From positions 107,646 through 171,645 of the forward strand of contig JAKSRR010000001.1 of NCBI GenBank assembly GCA_024403455.1: a stretch of DNA of 64,000 bases. The letters run 5' to 3'. Source of the stretch: Lachnospiraceae bacterium (lineage in GTDB: Bacteria; Bacillota; Clostridia; Lachnospirales; Lachnospiraceae). The notes below the pieces were generated by a model. It searched no databases. It was not told where the DNA came from and saw only the letters and a program-made list of their open reading frames with translations. This document shows positions 52,234-60,883 of this stretch, piece by piece. Within the stretch, counting starts at the first letter, position 1. Each line of letters starts with the position of its first letter. The position numbers and the translations under genes are program-made.

Positions 52234-53223
52234 TTAATTCAACGTTCGATATTTTTGTCGTTTTTCCGAGATTTCATGTTGCACCTTCCGAAGCATGAAT
52301 AAACCCAACACTACTACAACCGTCACCCCCAAAAGAACTATCCAAGAAAAAGTAGCTGGCACTTTTAGCAGAAATCGTAGTTTTCCTGCCACTCGCACAA
52401 TTAGGTAATATTCCACCAAGTATATTCCATAGGAAAGTTCTCCAACGCACTGCACCACATGAAAAATCTTCCACTGTGCCAGCTGTCTGCTAATAAGAAT
52501 AGCCAAAATGGTCATTGTTCCAAAAAACACATTCTGTACCAAGAAATGCGTATTGGGAAAAAAGCTCCATACCCAAAGCATCGTAGCCATCAAAAGGAGA
52601 CACATAAACATTCCCAAAACACCGACTGTCTTTCCCTGCTTCTCCTCGTTCTCTATGCATGCAAAAATCATTCCCAAAGGAAACATTCCACAACAATACC
52701 CCGCATTCTTCCACCAGAATGGGGTCACAATCAGAAGTATTCCCAGAAAGATTATCGAAATAGCTACATGGTATTCTCTTTTACCCCACCGAACAATACA
52801 CCAGAATATCGCATAGAGAAACAAGATATAACTAACATACCACATCGTTGGATCAATCCTATGAACGGGATATATCCCCAACACAGCTAGGCCATCTAGC
52901 ATTCGAAATGAAAACTCCGCCTCGGGGGTGAGTCCTAACAGTAAGACTCCTGGAATTAAAATGATTTGCCAAATCCAATAAGGGATTAGAATTCTAAAAA
53001 AACGTTTCTTCCAAAACCCAAACACACCTTTATAAAGATAAGACTTGTACAAACCATATCCAGATAGAAAGAGAAAACTCGCCATGCCTATTCTGCAGAC
53101 ATTGCTAGTCAGAAATGCTGAAAAATTACCCAGCAGATGCTCCATCCCATTGGCATGAGACAGAATTACTGCAAGGATAGCGAAACCTTTTAATAAATTA
53201 ACTTCTTCTTTTTTGATATGCAT
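52234..53223 (-). CDS. Acyltransferase 3 family membrane protein
   Basis: About 329 residues with around ten membrane segments. The N-terminal signature NLLKGFAILAVILSHANG contains the conserved Arg/Lys-Gly and His of the family. SFLFLSGYGLYKSYLYKGVFGFWKKRFFRILIPYWI follows. These enzymes transfer acetyl or other acyl groups to exported glycans. The ATG at 53223 fits the family N-terminus. A TTG at 53262, inside dnaB, would give 342 residues, and neither start has a strong ribosome-binding site. It overlaps or abuts the dnaB stop, so it is the last gene of the gdpP-rplI-dnaB transcript. Confidence 0.85.
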   Translation of the reverse strand: MHIKKEEVNLLKGFAILAVILSHANGMEHLLGNFSAFLTSNVCRIGMASFLFLSGYGLYKSYLYKGVFGFWKKRFFRILIPYWIWQIILIPGVLLLGLTPEAEFSFRMLDGLAVLGIYPVHRIDPTMWYVSYILFLYAIFWCIVRWGKREYHVAISIIFLGILLIVTPFWWKNAGYCCGMFPLGMIFACIENEEKQGKTVGVLGMFMCLLLMATMLWVWSFFPNTHFLVQNVFFGTMTILAILISRQLAQWKIFHVVQCVGELSYGIYLVEYYLIVRVAGKLRFLLKVPATFSWIVLLGVTVVVVLGLFMLRKVQHEISEKRQKYRTLN

Positions 53224-53248
53224 AACCAAAATATTTGCGCTATGATAT

Positions 53249-54586
53249 TTACATCCTTGCAACGCTCTCGAACTGAGTTCTGCTAGGAATCCAAGTAAGA
53301 TTCACTGTTCCAATGGGACCAGAACGCTGCTTCGCGATAATAAGCTCTGCTTTATTCTTATTGTCATCTTTATCTGGATGATACACTTCATCTCGATAAA
53401 TAAACATAACCATGTCCGCATCCTGCTCAATGGCACCTGACTCACGAAGATCAGAAAGCATAGGGCGCTTATCAGGACGAGATTCCAAAGATCTGGAAAG
53501 CTGCGATAATGCGATTACCGGTACACCGAGCTCCTTTGCCATCAATTTTAAATTACGGGAAATTTCAGAAACTTCCTGCTGACGGGAATCTCTTCCCCCG
53601 CCCGTCATCAACTGTAAGTAGTCAATGACGATTAAATCCAAGCCCTGCTCAATCTTTAATTTTCTACAGATGGAGCGCATCTCCGGAACCGTCGTGGAAC
53701 GATCATCCAGAAAGAGTTTTGCCTTGCTGACTCTGGTACCACTTTCCACTAATGTGCCCCAGTCCCCATCATTTAAATCACCTTTTTTGAACTTCTGGGA
53801 ATCCAGATGAGAATCCATGGAAAGAAGACGGTTCATCAGTTCCACTTTACTCATTTCCAAACTGAACATTGCTACGCACTTATGCTGACGCACTGCCACA
53901 TGATGGGTTAGGCTAAGTACAAAAGAGGTCTTTCCCATGGCGGGACGAGCTGCAATAATCACTAGATTGCCTTCATGCAATCCTGCGGTTTTCATATCTA
54001 AATCCCTAAAGCCAGTCGGAAGACCTGTTACATCGCCACTGGTCTTTGCTGCTTTTTCGATGTTTTCCAAGGCATCTACAACAATATTTGCTACCGGCTC
54101 AATCTCCCCTGTATTACGCCTCTGCACAATATTAAAGACCTTCTTCTCTGTGTTTTCCAAAAGATCATTAACATTTTCTTTGCCAATATAGGCATCCTTC
54201 GTAATATCCTCTGTCACCTTAATGAGTGCTCGCAGCGTTGCCTTTTCTGCCACAATCTCTGCATAATGCTTTACATGCGCAGAGGTGGGCGTATTAAAAA
54301 GAAGGGCATTCATAAATTCGCTACTAGCCACTTCTTCCGGAGCCTTTCCTTCACGCATACGATCTGCTAAAGTAACAGGGTCAATCGCTCTGTTTTCCTT
54401 GAACAAAGAAAGCATAGCATCATAAGCCGCACCATAAGCTGGATTATAAAATAAAGATCCATCTGCTAATACTTCGCTTACCACAGTAATCATGGAAGGA
54501 TCAATTAAAATCCCCCCCAGCACCGACTGCTCCGCCTGCGAGTCGTGAGGCATAATTCTTTTAAAAGCATTTTCTTCTGTAGCCAT
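53249..54586 (-). CDS. dnaB: Replicative DNA helicase DnaB
   Basis: A 445-residue replicative helicase. The N-terminal domain PHDSQAEQSVLGGILIDPSMI is followed by a linker and the RecA-like C-terminal domain with Walker A IIAARPAMGKTSF near residue 215, Walker B LIVIDYLQLM near 319 and GAIEQDADMVMFIYRDEVYH near 385. It unwinds DNA at the replication fork. It follows rplI, the usual gdpP-rplI-dnaB order of Firmicutes. The preceding spacer has a hairpin. Confidence 0.97.
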   Translation of the reverse strand: MATEENAFKRIMPHDSQAEQSVLGGILIDPSMITVVSEVLADGSLFYNPAYGAAYDAMLSLFKENRAIDPVTLADRMREGKAPEEVASSEFMNALLFNTPTSAHVKHYAEIVAEKATLRALIKVTEDITKDAYIGKENVNDLLENTEKKVFNIVQRRNTGEIEPVANIVVDALENIEKAAKTSGDVTGLPTGFRDLDMKTAGLHEGNLVIIAARPAMGKTSFVLSLTHHVAVRQHKCVAMFSLEMSKVELMNRLLSMDSHLDSQKFKKGDLNDGDWGTLVESGTRVSKAKLFLDDRSTTVPEMRSICRKLKIEQGLDLIVIDYLQLMTGGGRDSRQQEVSEISRNLKLMAKELGVPVIALSQLSRSLESRPDKRPMLSDLRESGAIEQDADMVMFIYRDEVYHPDKDDNKNKAELIIAKQRSGPIGTVNLTWIPSRTQFESVARM

Positions 54587-54614
54587 AGAGTCACTCCATA
54601 CTCATTCATTTCTG

Positions 54615-54652
54615 AGAATAAAGGGACGGTGCTCCGTCCCTGCTCTTTATTC
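54615..54652 (-). terminator. Hairpin between rplI and dnaB
   Basis: The stem AGGGACGG / CCGTCCCT with a TGCT loop has an outer GAATAAAG / CTTTATTC pairing that overlaps the rplI stop codon. Few T residues follow on the minus strand, so it is probably a partial terminator or attenuator lowering dnaB expression relative to L9. Confidence 0.6.
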
Positions 54653-55090
54653 TTCCGTAACTTCAACTTTTAACTTTGCGGTTACCTTTGGATGTAGCTT
54701 TACGGTAACTTCGTAGCAACCACCAAACTTTATCGCATCCTTCAACACAATCTTCTTTTTATCAATATCTAAACCATGCTGTTCTTTTGCGCCCTGAGAA
54801 ATCTCCTTGGTGGAAATAGATCCAAAGCTTTTTCCATTTTCTCCCGTCTTCACAGAAAGCTTTACGGACTTGGTTTCAATCACCGCTGCCATGTCCTTTG
54901 CAGCTTGCAACTGTTCTGCAGCCACCTTGTCATCATTGGCTTTCTTCAACTTCATATCATTTAAGTTTGCACCCGTAGCTTCCATCGCCTGCTTCTTAGA
55001 AAGCAGGTTTCTGCCAAAACCATCCTTTACCTCTACGGTTTCTCCCTTTTTTCCAACATTCTTCACATCTTCTGTCAAAATAATTTTCAT
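54647..55090 (-). CDS. rplI: 50S ribosomal protein L9
   Basis: A 147-residue ribosomal protein. It has the N-terminal L9 signature MKIILTEDVKNVGKKGETVEVKDGFGRNLL, the charged central helix (about 40-75) and the C-terminal domain ending KLHPKVTAKLKVEV. It binds 23S rRNA. It is placed between gdpP and dnaB as in most Firmicutes. The ribosome-binding site GAAGGGAGC is just upstream. Confidence 0.97.
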   Translation of the reverse strand: MKIILTEDVKNVGKKGETVEVKDGFGRNLLSKKQAMEATGANLNDMKLKKANDDKVAAEQLQAAKDMAAVIETKSVKLSVKTGENGKSFGSISTKEISQGAKEQHGLDIDKKKIVLKDAIKFGGCYEVTVKLHPKVTAKLKVEVTEE

Positions 55091-55104
55091 AGATATGCTC
55101 CCTT

Positions 55105-57147
55105 CTATATTTCTCCATTATCCAGCATAATGTCCAAAGTCTCTTTCAGTAACAAGAAGGCATCTTCCATTGACATTTCTTCCAACTGGGCACCAGCAAT
55201 GTTCATATGGCCACCGCCACCCATCTTCTCCATAATAATCTGCACATTCACTTCGTCGATACTGCGGGCACTAATATAGATTTTCCCCTGATACTGTACC
55301 AAAACGAAGCTGGCTTTAATACCTTTAATATTCAGCATCTCGTTCGCCGCCTGCGCAGCCACAATACTGGGGCTCTTCAAGCCCTGCGGATCCGTAAAGG
55401 AGATAGCAAAGCCCTGTCTATAAATCTCCGCTCTTCGAACTGAATCTGCTTTTGCTTTATACTCACCGGCATCTTCTCGTAGCATTTTACGAATGCGCGT
55501 TGCATCAGCGCCCATACGACGAAGGTATGCGGCTGCTTCGAAAGTTCTGACGCCAGCCTTCGTTACGAAATTCTGTGTGTCGATAACAATACCAGCATAA
55601 AGACAATCTGCCACTACCGACTTAATCTTCACCCCGCCATTGATGTAGGTAAGAATCTCTGCAACCATTTCACAGGCCGAGGATGCATAAGGTTCCACAT
55701 AAGAGAGGGTAGCGTTCTCTACGACTTCCGTTCCCTGTCTGTGATGATCCAGCACTACAACTGCCTTACACTTCTTGATCAAATCTGGGCACTCCGTAAT
55801 GCTAGGTTTATTTACATCCACAATAACAAGTGCCGTATTTCCAGAGGCAAGTTCTAGCGCTTCCTGGGAAGTTACAATCGCATCCTTGTCCAAATCAGGA
55901 TTACTCTTATACATATCAACTAGCGGCTGCAAAGAAGAAGATACGGAATCTAATACGATATGACACTTCTTCTCCATATTTACGCAAGCCGTACGAATAC
56001 CAACCGCTGCACCAAAGGAGTCTTCATCGGCATTGCGATGTCCCATAACGAAGACTCTATCTCTGACATTAATAATTTCTGCAAGAGCCTGTGCTTTCAC
56101 ACGTGCCTTTACGCGAGTACCTGTCTCTTTCTGCTGGCTCTTTCCTCCGTAATAGGTTACGGCATTCCCTGACTTGATAACCGCCTGATCACCACCACGT
56201 CCTAAAGCAAGATCAATCGCGTTTCTTGCAAACTCTGTATTCTGCGCATAGGAGAGACCATCAATACCAATACCGATAGATAAAGTAACCGCCACTTCAT
56301 TACCAATATTGATTGCCTTAACATCCTCCAATATATGGAACTTATCTTCCTTTAAACTCTGCAAAGCACTCTTTCGAATAATCAGAAGGTATTTATCCTT
56401 CTCAAGTTTTCGCACAATTGCATCAATGTTCACAAAATACTGGCTAATCGTACGTTCGATGAAAGCAGACAAAATACTTCTAGTTACATCCTCCACGGAT
56501 TCCAGCGCCTCATCGTAGTTATCAATATAAATCATACCAATAGCAACGCTCTGGTTATCTAACTCCCGAAGCGCTACTGTAAGTGCAGTCTTGTCAAAGA
56601 AGTATGCTGCAACCAAATACCCATCCATCTTTTCCTGGGTATCTGATGCATACATCGCAATTTCCCGCAGCGCCACTTTCTTCAGCACCACATCATAACA
56701 GCTCTCACCAAAGAGAACCTCAACCTGAACAGGCTCCATCTCCGCAGGCATCACTTCCGTTGTTATTTCGGGAAACAGATTTGCTATATTTTTATTGTAG
56801 GTCTGGTCCTGACCGCAAAGATTCTCAAAAGCATTATTGGCCCAGAGCACCCTACCTGTATCATCCAAAACTGCATGGGGAAGTTCCAGTTCTCTTAATA
56901 GTTCTTTCTGAATCTGCCCGTACTCTGTTGCAAAAGATACCAGCTCCTTCATCAGGCCAGGCTTATTCAGCCAGAAAGCAACTGCCGTGGCCACGAAATA
57001 AATCACTGCAAATACGGAAATGATAATGCCGCACTGCAGATTTACCTGATACATCCAAACATCCAGCGCAAGAAGAAGAACTCCCAGCAAAATGGATACG
57101 ATAAGATAGCTCTTTAGTTTTCCTTTGATTTTCATCTTTTTGCTCAT
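55105..57147 (-). CDS. gdpP: Cyclic-di-AMP phosphodiesterase GdpP
   Basis: A 680-residue membrane protein with two N-terminal membrane segments (about residues 12-60). A PAS-like domain (about 80-150) is followed by a degenerate GGDEF domain (about 170-310) and a DHH-DHHA1 phosphodiesterase module. Catalytic motifs are VFMGHRNADEDSFGAAVGI near 365, VLDHHRQGTE near 470 and GGGGHMNIAGAQL near 645. It hydrolyses c-di-AMP, which controls K+ transport and wall stress. The start follows an AGGA four bases upstream, and a TATAAT box lies only 8 bases upstream of the ATG. It heads the gdpP-rplI-dnaB unit. Confidence 0.95.
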   Translation of the reverse strand: MSKKMKIKGKLKSYLIVSILLGVLLLALDVWMYQVNLQCGIIISVFAVIYFVATAVAFWLNKPGLMKELVSFATEYGQIQKELLRELELPHAVLDDTGRVLWANNAFENLCGQDQTYNKNIANLFPEITTEVMPAEMEPVQVEVLFGESCYDVVLKKVALREIAMYASDTQEKMDGYLVAAYFFDKTALTVALRELDNQSVAIGMIYIDNYDEALESVEDVTRSILSAFIERTISQYFVNIDAIVRKLEKDKYLLIIRKSALQSLKEDKFHILEDVKAINIGNEVAVTLSIGIGIDGLSYAQNTEFARNAIDLALGRGGDQAVIKSGNAVTYYGGKSQQKETGTRVKARVKAQALAEIINVRDRVFVMGHRNADEDSFGAAVGIRTACVNMEKKCHIVLDSVSSSLQPLVDMYKSNPDLDKDAIVTSQEALELASGNTALVIVDVNKPSITECPDLIKKCKAVVVLDHHRQGTEVVENATLSYVEPYASSACEMVAEILTYINGGVKIKSVVADCLYAGIVIDTQNFVTKAGVRTFEAAAYLRRMGADATRIRKMLREDAGEYKAKADSVRRAEIYRQGFAISFTDPQGLKSPSIVAAQAANEMLNIKGIKASFVLVQYQGKIYISARSIDEVNVQIIMEKMGGGGHMNIAGAQLEEMSMEDAFLLLKETLDIMLDNGEI

Positions 57148-57155
57148 AGAATCCT

Positions 57156-57164
57156 ATTATACCA
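57156..57164 (-). promoter_or_regulatory. Extended -10 element immediately upstream of gdpP
   Basis: TGGTATAAT on the minus strand ends 8 bases before the gdpP ATG. If used, transcription would begin at or within one or two bases of the start codon, giving a leaderless or near-leaderless mRNA. The usual ribosome-binding sequence is then missing from the transcript. Confidence 0.4.
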
Positions 57165-57204
57165 TTTTTTCTATAGTTCATCTATCCGGTGCATACCACA
57201 GCGC

Positions 57205-58140
57205 TTAAACGTATTTTTCAAAAAAGCTCCTGAAACCTCGTTTGGTAATATATTGAAACAGATCCAGTTCTGGCGTAACGTTCCCCTCAATGAGTTCAAT
57301 ATCTCCATTCCTAGTAAGGCACACATCCCAACCAAGAAGACGGCACTGCGGCACAACCCTAGCTGCCGTTAGCACCAGTTCCTTCATTTCCTGAAATTTT
57401 GGATTTTGAAATCCCAGGATAGCCGCTCCGCTATTAGGATGAAACTCTGTAACAATCCCACTTTCGGCATTAATTTCCGCATCTGTAACCACACCACTCT
57501 CTACGTCTATTACCGCCCAGATGCCGGTAACATTATCATTATCTACAACGCTCCCTTCAGATCCAAACTGATTGGTCGCCGCAAATACAAAGGGCGTTCC
57601 TTCCCTTGTCATCATTGTACAAAGGCGCACTGTATTTAAAGAACCATCGTATACCTTCGCATAGCGTTCATCCTGCAGAACATATTCCTCTGCCAGATAC
57701 CCTTCCTTTTGTTTACGTAGGAAGTCTTCCCGCAGGTTATCCTCTTCAGAAAGTGCTTCTAGCGTCACCACCAAAGCACCTTGTCCTGCATATCCACAGG
57801 GAGGCTTCACAAAAATTTTCTGATGTTTTTCAAGAAAATTCTTATATTCCTCAAAAGTCATTTCTTCAAACAGCCGAATCTCTCGGTGCACAAATGAGCC
57901 AAAATATTGGTGGAAGATTCGTTTATCATTGAAAATAGGGCGTTTCTCATCCTGGTTGCATTTTCTTTCGAAATCCTCCAGTTCTTCCACCGTTAGGATT
58001 TCGTTACGCTGCTGCGGCGTCATTTCCTGCATGCGATAACAAAGAAATTCATCAAAAGAAAAGCGGCTTTTCAGTCCGCTTTTCTTGTAAGTTCTTTCAT
58101 TTTTTTTGCCATTGTATATTGTTTTGATTCGTTCGAACAT
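57205..58140 (-). CDS. Sugar-transfer-associated ATP-grasp protein
   Basis: A 311-residue ATP-grasp enzyme of the type found beside glycan transferases. KIFVKPPCGYAGQGALVVTLE near residue 108 holds the ATP-binding Lys and glycine loop. VFAATNQFGSEGSVVDNDNVTG near 195 follows, and LLGWDVCLTRNGDIELIEGNVTPELDLFQ near 268 carries the metal-binding Glu and Asn. It is predicted to make an amide or other ATP-dependent bond on a sugar-linked substrate. The substrate is unknown. No clear ribosome-binding site precedes the ATG at 58140. It lies downstream of an inverted-repeat spacer. Confidence 0.8.
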   Translation of the reverse strand: MFERIKTIYNGKKNERTYKKSGLKSRFSFDEFLCYRMQEMTPQQRNEILTVEELEDFERKCNQDEKRPIFNDKRIFHQYFGSFVHREIRLFEEMTFEEYKNFLEKHQKIFVKPPCGYAGQGALVVTLEALSEEDNLREDFLRKQKEGYLAEEYVLQDERYAKVYDGSLNTVRLCTMMTREGTPFVFAATNQFGSEGSVVDNDNVTGIWAVIDVESGVVTDAEINAESGIVTEFHPNSGAAILGFQNPKFQEMKELVLTAARVVPQCRLLGWDVCLTRNGDIELIEGNVTPELDLFQYITKRGFRSFFEKYV

Positions 58141-58153
58141 AACTTTATAGTAC

Positions 58154-58220
58154 GCCCCACCAGGGAATCTGCTCCTCAGTCAATAACATATTCCTTCCTC
58201 GCAGATTCCCCAGTGGGGGC
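58154..58220. repeat. Long inverted repeat between the TPM-domain and ATP-grasp genes
   Basis: GCCCCACCAGGGAATCTGC and GCAGATTCCCCAGTGGGGGC are near-complementary 19-20-base arms around a loop of 28 bases. A second small hairpin (CCCTTT-GGAA-AAAGGG, about 58239-58254) follows. The spacer is GC-rich and unlike its surroundings. The form suggests a dispersed palindromic element or a strong terminator for the TPM-domain gene. Confidence 0.6.
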
Positions 58221-58270
58221 TGCAAGAGTCTTTCTAGTCCCTTTGGAAAAAGGGGGGGCTTCATCCTGTA

Positions 58271-59113
58271 TTAGTGTCCGTGGCCACCACCGCCACCATG
58301 ACCGCCGCCACCATGGCCGTGACCACCATGACCACCGCCGCCACCAGAAGATCGCGGGCTGTATCGTTTATTTCGACGAACAAAATCTGCCCTTGAAGAC
58401 CGGATTCTCACATGGGCTACGGAGCCAAGAACCATCTCTTCCGGATTGTAGCGTTTCAACGTAGACTTACTGCTTACAATCTGATAGCAGACAAAGAGCG
58501 CTACCAAAAGAGCCAGCAGCACGTTACAAATATACTTCATGGGCTGTGCAATCTTTCCACCTTCCAAAACAGTTAACATCTGCTGAAATGCTATTTTTGC
58601 GCCGTCAAAGTAGTACTCATCATAGATATTGTCCGTAATGATTTTAGCCTTGGATTTAGTAATCTGGTTATACAGCGAACCTTCTGCATAAACATAATCC
58701 CAACCATCATAATCCATACCACCATCACTGTAATAATTGGGGTGAGACTTATCGCAGTGTGCAAAAAGAACTACACCATTTACGTTGCTGCCATAATTCT
58801 GACGATAGTAGTTTTTCACAACACTTGCAGTATCCGAGCTACTCCTATAACCGCTCTTTGTTAAGTAAATCGCATTTCCGTAGGCTGTGATGGGTTTTAG
58901 ATATGTCATCAGTATCACTTCTTCTTCATCAGAAAGAAGATCTGCCTGATCATCCACTACTGCTACATAACCGGTTTCCCCATTCTTATAATACGTTTCG
59001 TCTGCAGCTACCGTCTGCAAGGAAACATATGTCCATACAAGGAGTAAAACCAAAGAGGCAGAGAGAATTCTTGTAAGGGCATTTCCTAGTTTTGTACTCT
59101 TAAATACCTTCAT
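58271..59113 (-). CDS. TPM-domain membrane protein with Gly/His-rich C-terminal tail
   Basis: About 280 residues. A signal segment (about residues 13-33) leads to a TPM (YgcG/Psb32-like) domain (about 45-180) starting VAVVDDQADLLSDEEEVIL, followed by one membrane segment (about 200-218). A basic region comes next, and the C-terminus has a 24-residue run of only Gly and His, which could bind metal. Many TPM proteins end in a Gly-rich tail, but a His-rich one is less common. The start at 59113 is preferred because AGGAGG lies 8 bases upstream. It overlaps the upstream zinc-ribbon gene by 14 bases. Confidence 0.78.
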   Translation of the reverse strand: MKVFKSTKLGNALTRILSASLVLLLVWTYVSLQTVAADETYYKNGETGYVAVVDDQADLLSDEEEVILMTYLKPITAYGNAIYLTKSGYRSSSDTASVVKNYYRQNYGSNVNGVVLFAHCDKSHPNYYSDGGMDYDGWDYVYAEGSLYNQITKSKAKIITDNIYDEYYFDGAKIAFQQMLTVLEGGKIAQPMKYICNVLLALLVALFVCYQIVSSKSTLKRYNPEEMVLGSVAHVRIRSSRADFVRRNKRYSPRSSGGGGGHGGHGHGGGGHGGGGGHGH

Positions 59114-60776
59114 TTTCATCTCCTCCTCTCTTTGCAAATTGTCTCGGCATTCTCAGCGCCAGTTTATTATGCAGGCGCACCAGTTCAAAGAACGATATCA
59201 CCACCAGAATCATCACCGCAATGACACCGCCATATAATACCGCATCATTGTACTGGAAGGAGCGATAGAAAAGTAATGCAAATAGACCTAATATAATAGC
59301 AAGAAGCGGTTTAATTAACGTACCTATCTTCTGCTTCATAGGGCATCTGAATACCACCTTCTTGGCTGGCTTCGCTTTACGCGCTTTGCTGTTACCAATT
59401 ACAGCCTGCACAATAACATTGATAAACAAGGCCACACTAACAAAAGCTGCTACCTCCAAAGGCAAACCACTATCTAAGCAGAAATAGGCTATTGCTATCG
59501 TTCCGTAAAACCACAGTGCCCCTGCACCAACAGCTCGGCCAGCACCACTAGTCGCTTTCGGTGTTTTATTATTCATTTCTCGTTTTGCATTCGCCGCATA
59601 ATTTGCAGCCACCTGCTTATCAACTTCTGCATTTCTCGGTCTTCCACCGCGAACGCTTTGCAAGCCCTTATCATTTAAATACCACTGCCTTGTAAACAGC
59701 ATATTCAACTGCTTGTTTGCTTTGCTGTAGCAAATGATAGCAAATATAATGCCAATCACCATAAGCATTGTAGGTGTAAGAACTACATTAATGATATTCA
59801 AAAGCACTGCAATCGGCGCTGCAATTAATAATGCACCCAAAAGGTACTTCCCAAATACAATAGGAATATCTACCGCAATTTTTCCTGTTTGCCCATTGAT
59901 TACGGCATAGCTGACCTTATCTTTATTTCGATTAGCCATAAACCAGACAGGGAAGTAAGATACCTCACTACGTCCAACCTGCATACTTGTATTGCCGCCA
60001 ACAGGTACCATAGACATAGAATATTGCCTAAAAGATGGCTGCAATCGCACTCTTTTCGCAATATCTGTTGTCGCAATTTCCTGAGCTTCCTTCTCATATA
60101 CGCTAGCCTGCACATCTGCAGTATCCGCATAAAATCCGCTTAGATATGCTGCATTAAAGTTTACATTTGCCCGCACATCAAAAGGCGCAATTGCTTCAGA
60201 TAATTCGTCCGCAAAGGAAGCAGAAGCATCAAAGGCGAGTCCTTTATAGGATGCATCCACATCTGCTACCAGATTATAAAAATCAGTAATTTCATAGTCA
60301 CCCTGTCTATAGCTGCGTGTTCCCGGATACGCAATCTCCCCCTCTTTAGAGAAATCATAATTCCAGTAGGGAATATAAATTCCACGCATCTTGCTGATTT
60401 GGGCATCCTCTTTCATATATTTGGGCGCAAACAGTGCACGGCGGACCTTCTTCTTATATTCCGCTTCTGCCATCTCTTTTGTTTTCTGAAAAGGTAAAAC
60501 ATACGAAGGCGCCGCCATCATAACGTCCTTACGTTCCAGCATCACTGACGCACCACAGAACGAACAGAACGTTGCCACGGTATCCTCATCTGCAATCACC
60601 TCTGCACCACAATCTGGGCATGAATACAGCGTACTTTCAAATACACTCTGTCCCTCAATCATACTTGCTTGTGGCACTGTGGATGGCAACACTGTGTTGT
60701 CACAGTGGTCACATTTCATCATTTGGGTCGCCGGATCAAACCGCATTCCAGCGCCACATCCTGGACACTTAACCAT
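59100..60776 (-). CDS. Zinc-ribbon membrane protein
   Basis: A 558-residue protein. Two zinc-ribbon modules sit at the N-terminus: CPGCGAGMRFDPATQMMKCDHC (residues about 4-25) and CPDCGAEVIADEDTVATFCSFC (about 53-74). A soluble domain (about 95-290) with KTKEMAEAEYKKKVRRALFAPKYM follows. Membrane segments lie at about 305-350, 415-465 and 490-535. Related Firmicute proteins carry this TFIIB-like ribbon plus membrane plan, but their function is unknown. The TPM-domain gene overlaps its end, suggesting a two-protein membrane unit. GGGAGG lies eight bases before the start. A dispersed repeat lies just upstream. Confidence 0.75.
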   Translation of the reverse strand: MVKCPGCGAGMRFDPATQMMKCDHCDNTVLPSTVPQASMIEGQSVFESTLYSCPDCGAEVIADEDTVATFCSFCGASVMLERKDVMMAAPSYVLPFQKTKEMAEAEYKKKVRRALFAPKYMKEDAQISKMRGIYIPYWNYDFSKEGEIAYPGTRSYRQGDYEITDFYNLVADVDASYKGLAFDASASFADELSEAIAPFDVRANVNFNAAYLSGFYADTADVQASVYEKEAQEIATTDIAKRVRLQPSFRQYSMSMVPVGGNTSMQVGRSEVSYFPVWFMANRNKDKVSYAVINGQTGKIAVDIPIVFGKYLLGALLIAAPIAVLLNIINVVLTPTMLMVIGIIFAIICYSKANKQLNMLFTRQWYLNDKGLQSVRGGRPRNAEVDKQVAANYAANAKREMNNKTPKATSGAGRAVGAGALWFYGTIAIAYFCLDSGLPLEVAAFVSVALFINVIVQAVIGNSKARKAKPAKKVVFRCPMKQKIGTLIKPLLAIILGLFALLFYRSFQYNDAVLYGGVIAVMILVVISFFELVRLHNKLALRMPRQFAKRGGDENEGI

Positions 60777-60812
60777 CTCTTTCCTCCCTCTTCTTTCTTT
60801 ACTCTCTTATAT

Positions 60813-60872
60813 TTATGATGTAGATACACGAGATTTCGACCTGCTTCGCTCTCTCAAAACTTCTAAAAACAT
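60813..60872 (-). repeat. Dispersed 60-bp repeat, copy B, with a 19-codon micro-ORF
   Basis: The minus strand encodes MFLEVLRERSRSKSRVSTS, then TAA. It has the same length and frame as copy A at 47180-47239, matching 12 of 19 residues with mostly conservative changes. It begins 11 bases past the stop of the upstream membrane glycosyltransferase-like gene and ends 36 bases before the zinc-ribbon start. Confidence 0.6.
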
Positions 60873-60883
60873 TCGAAATCAGA

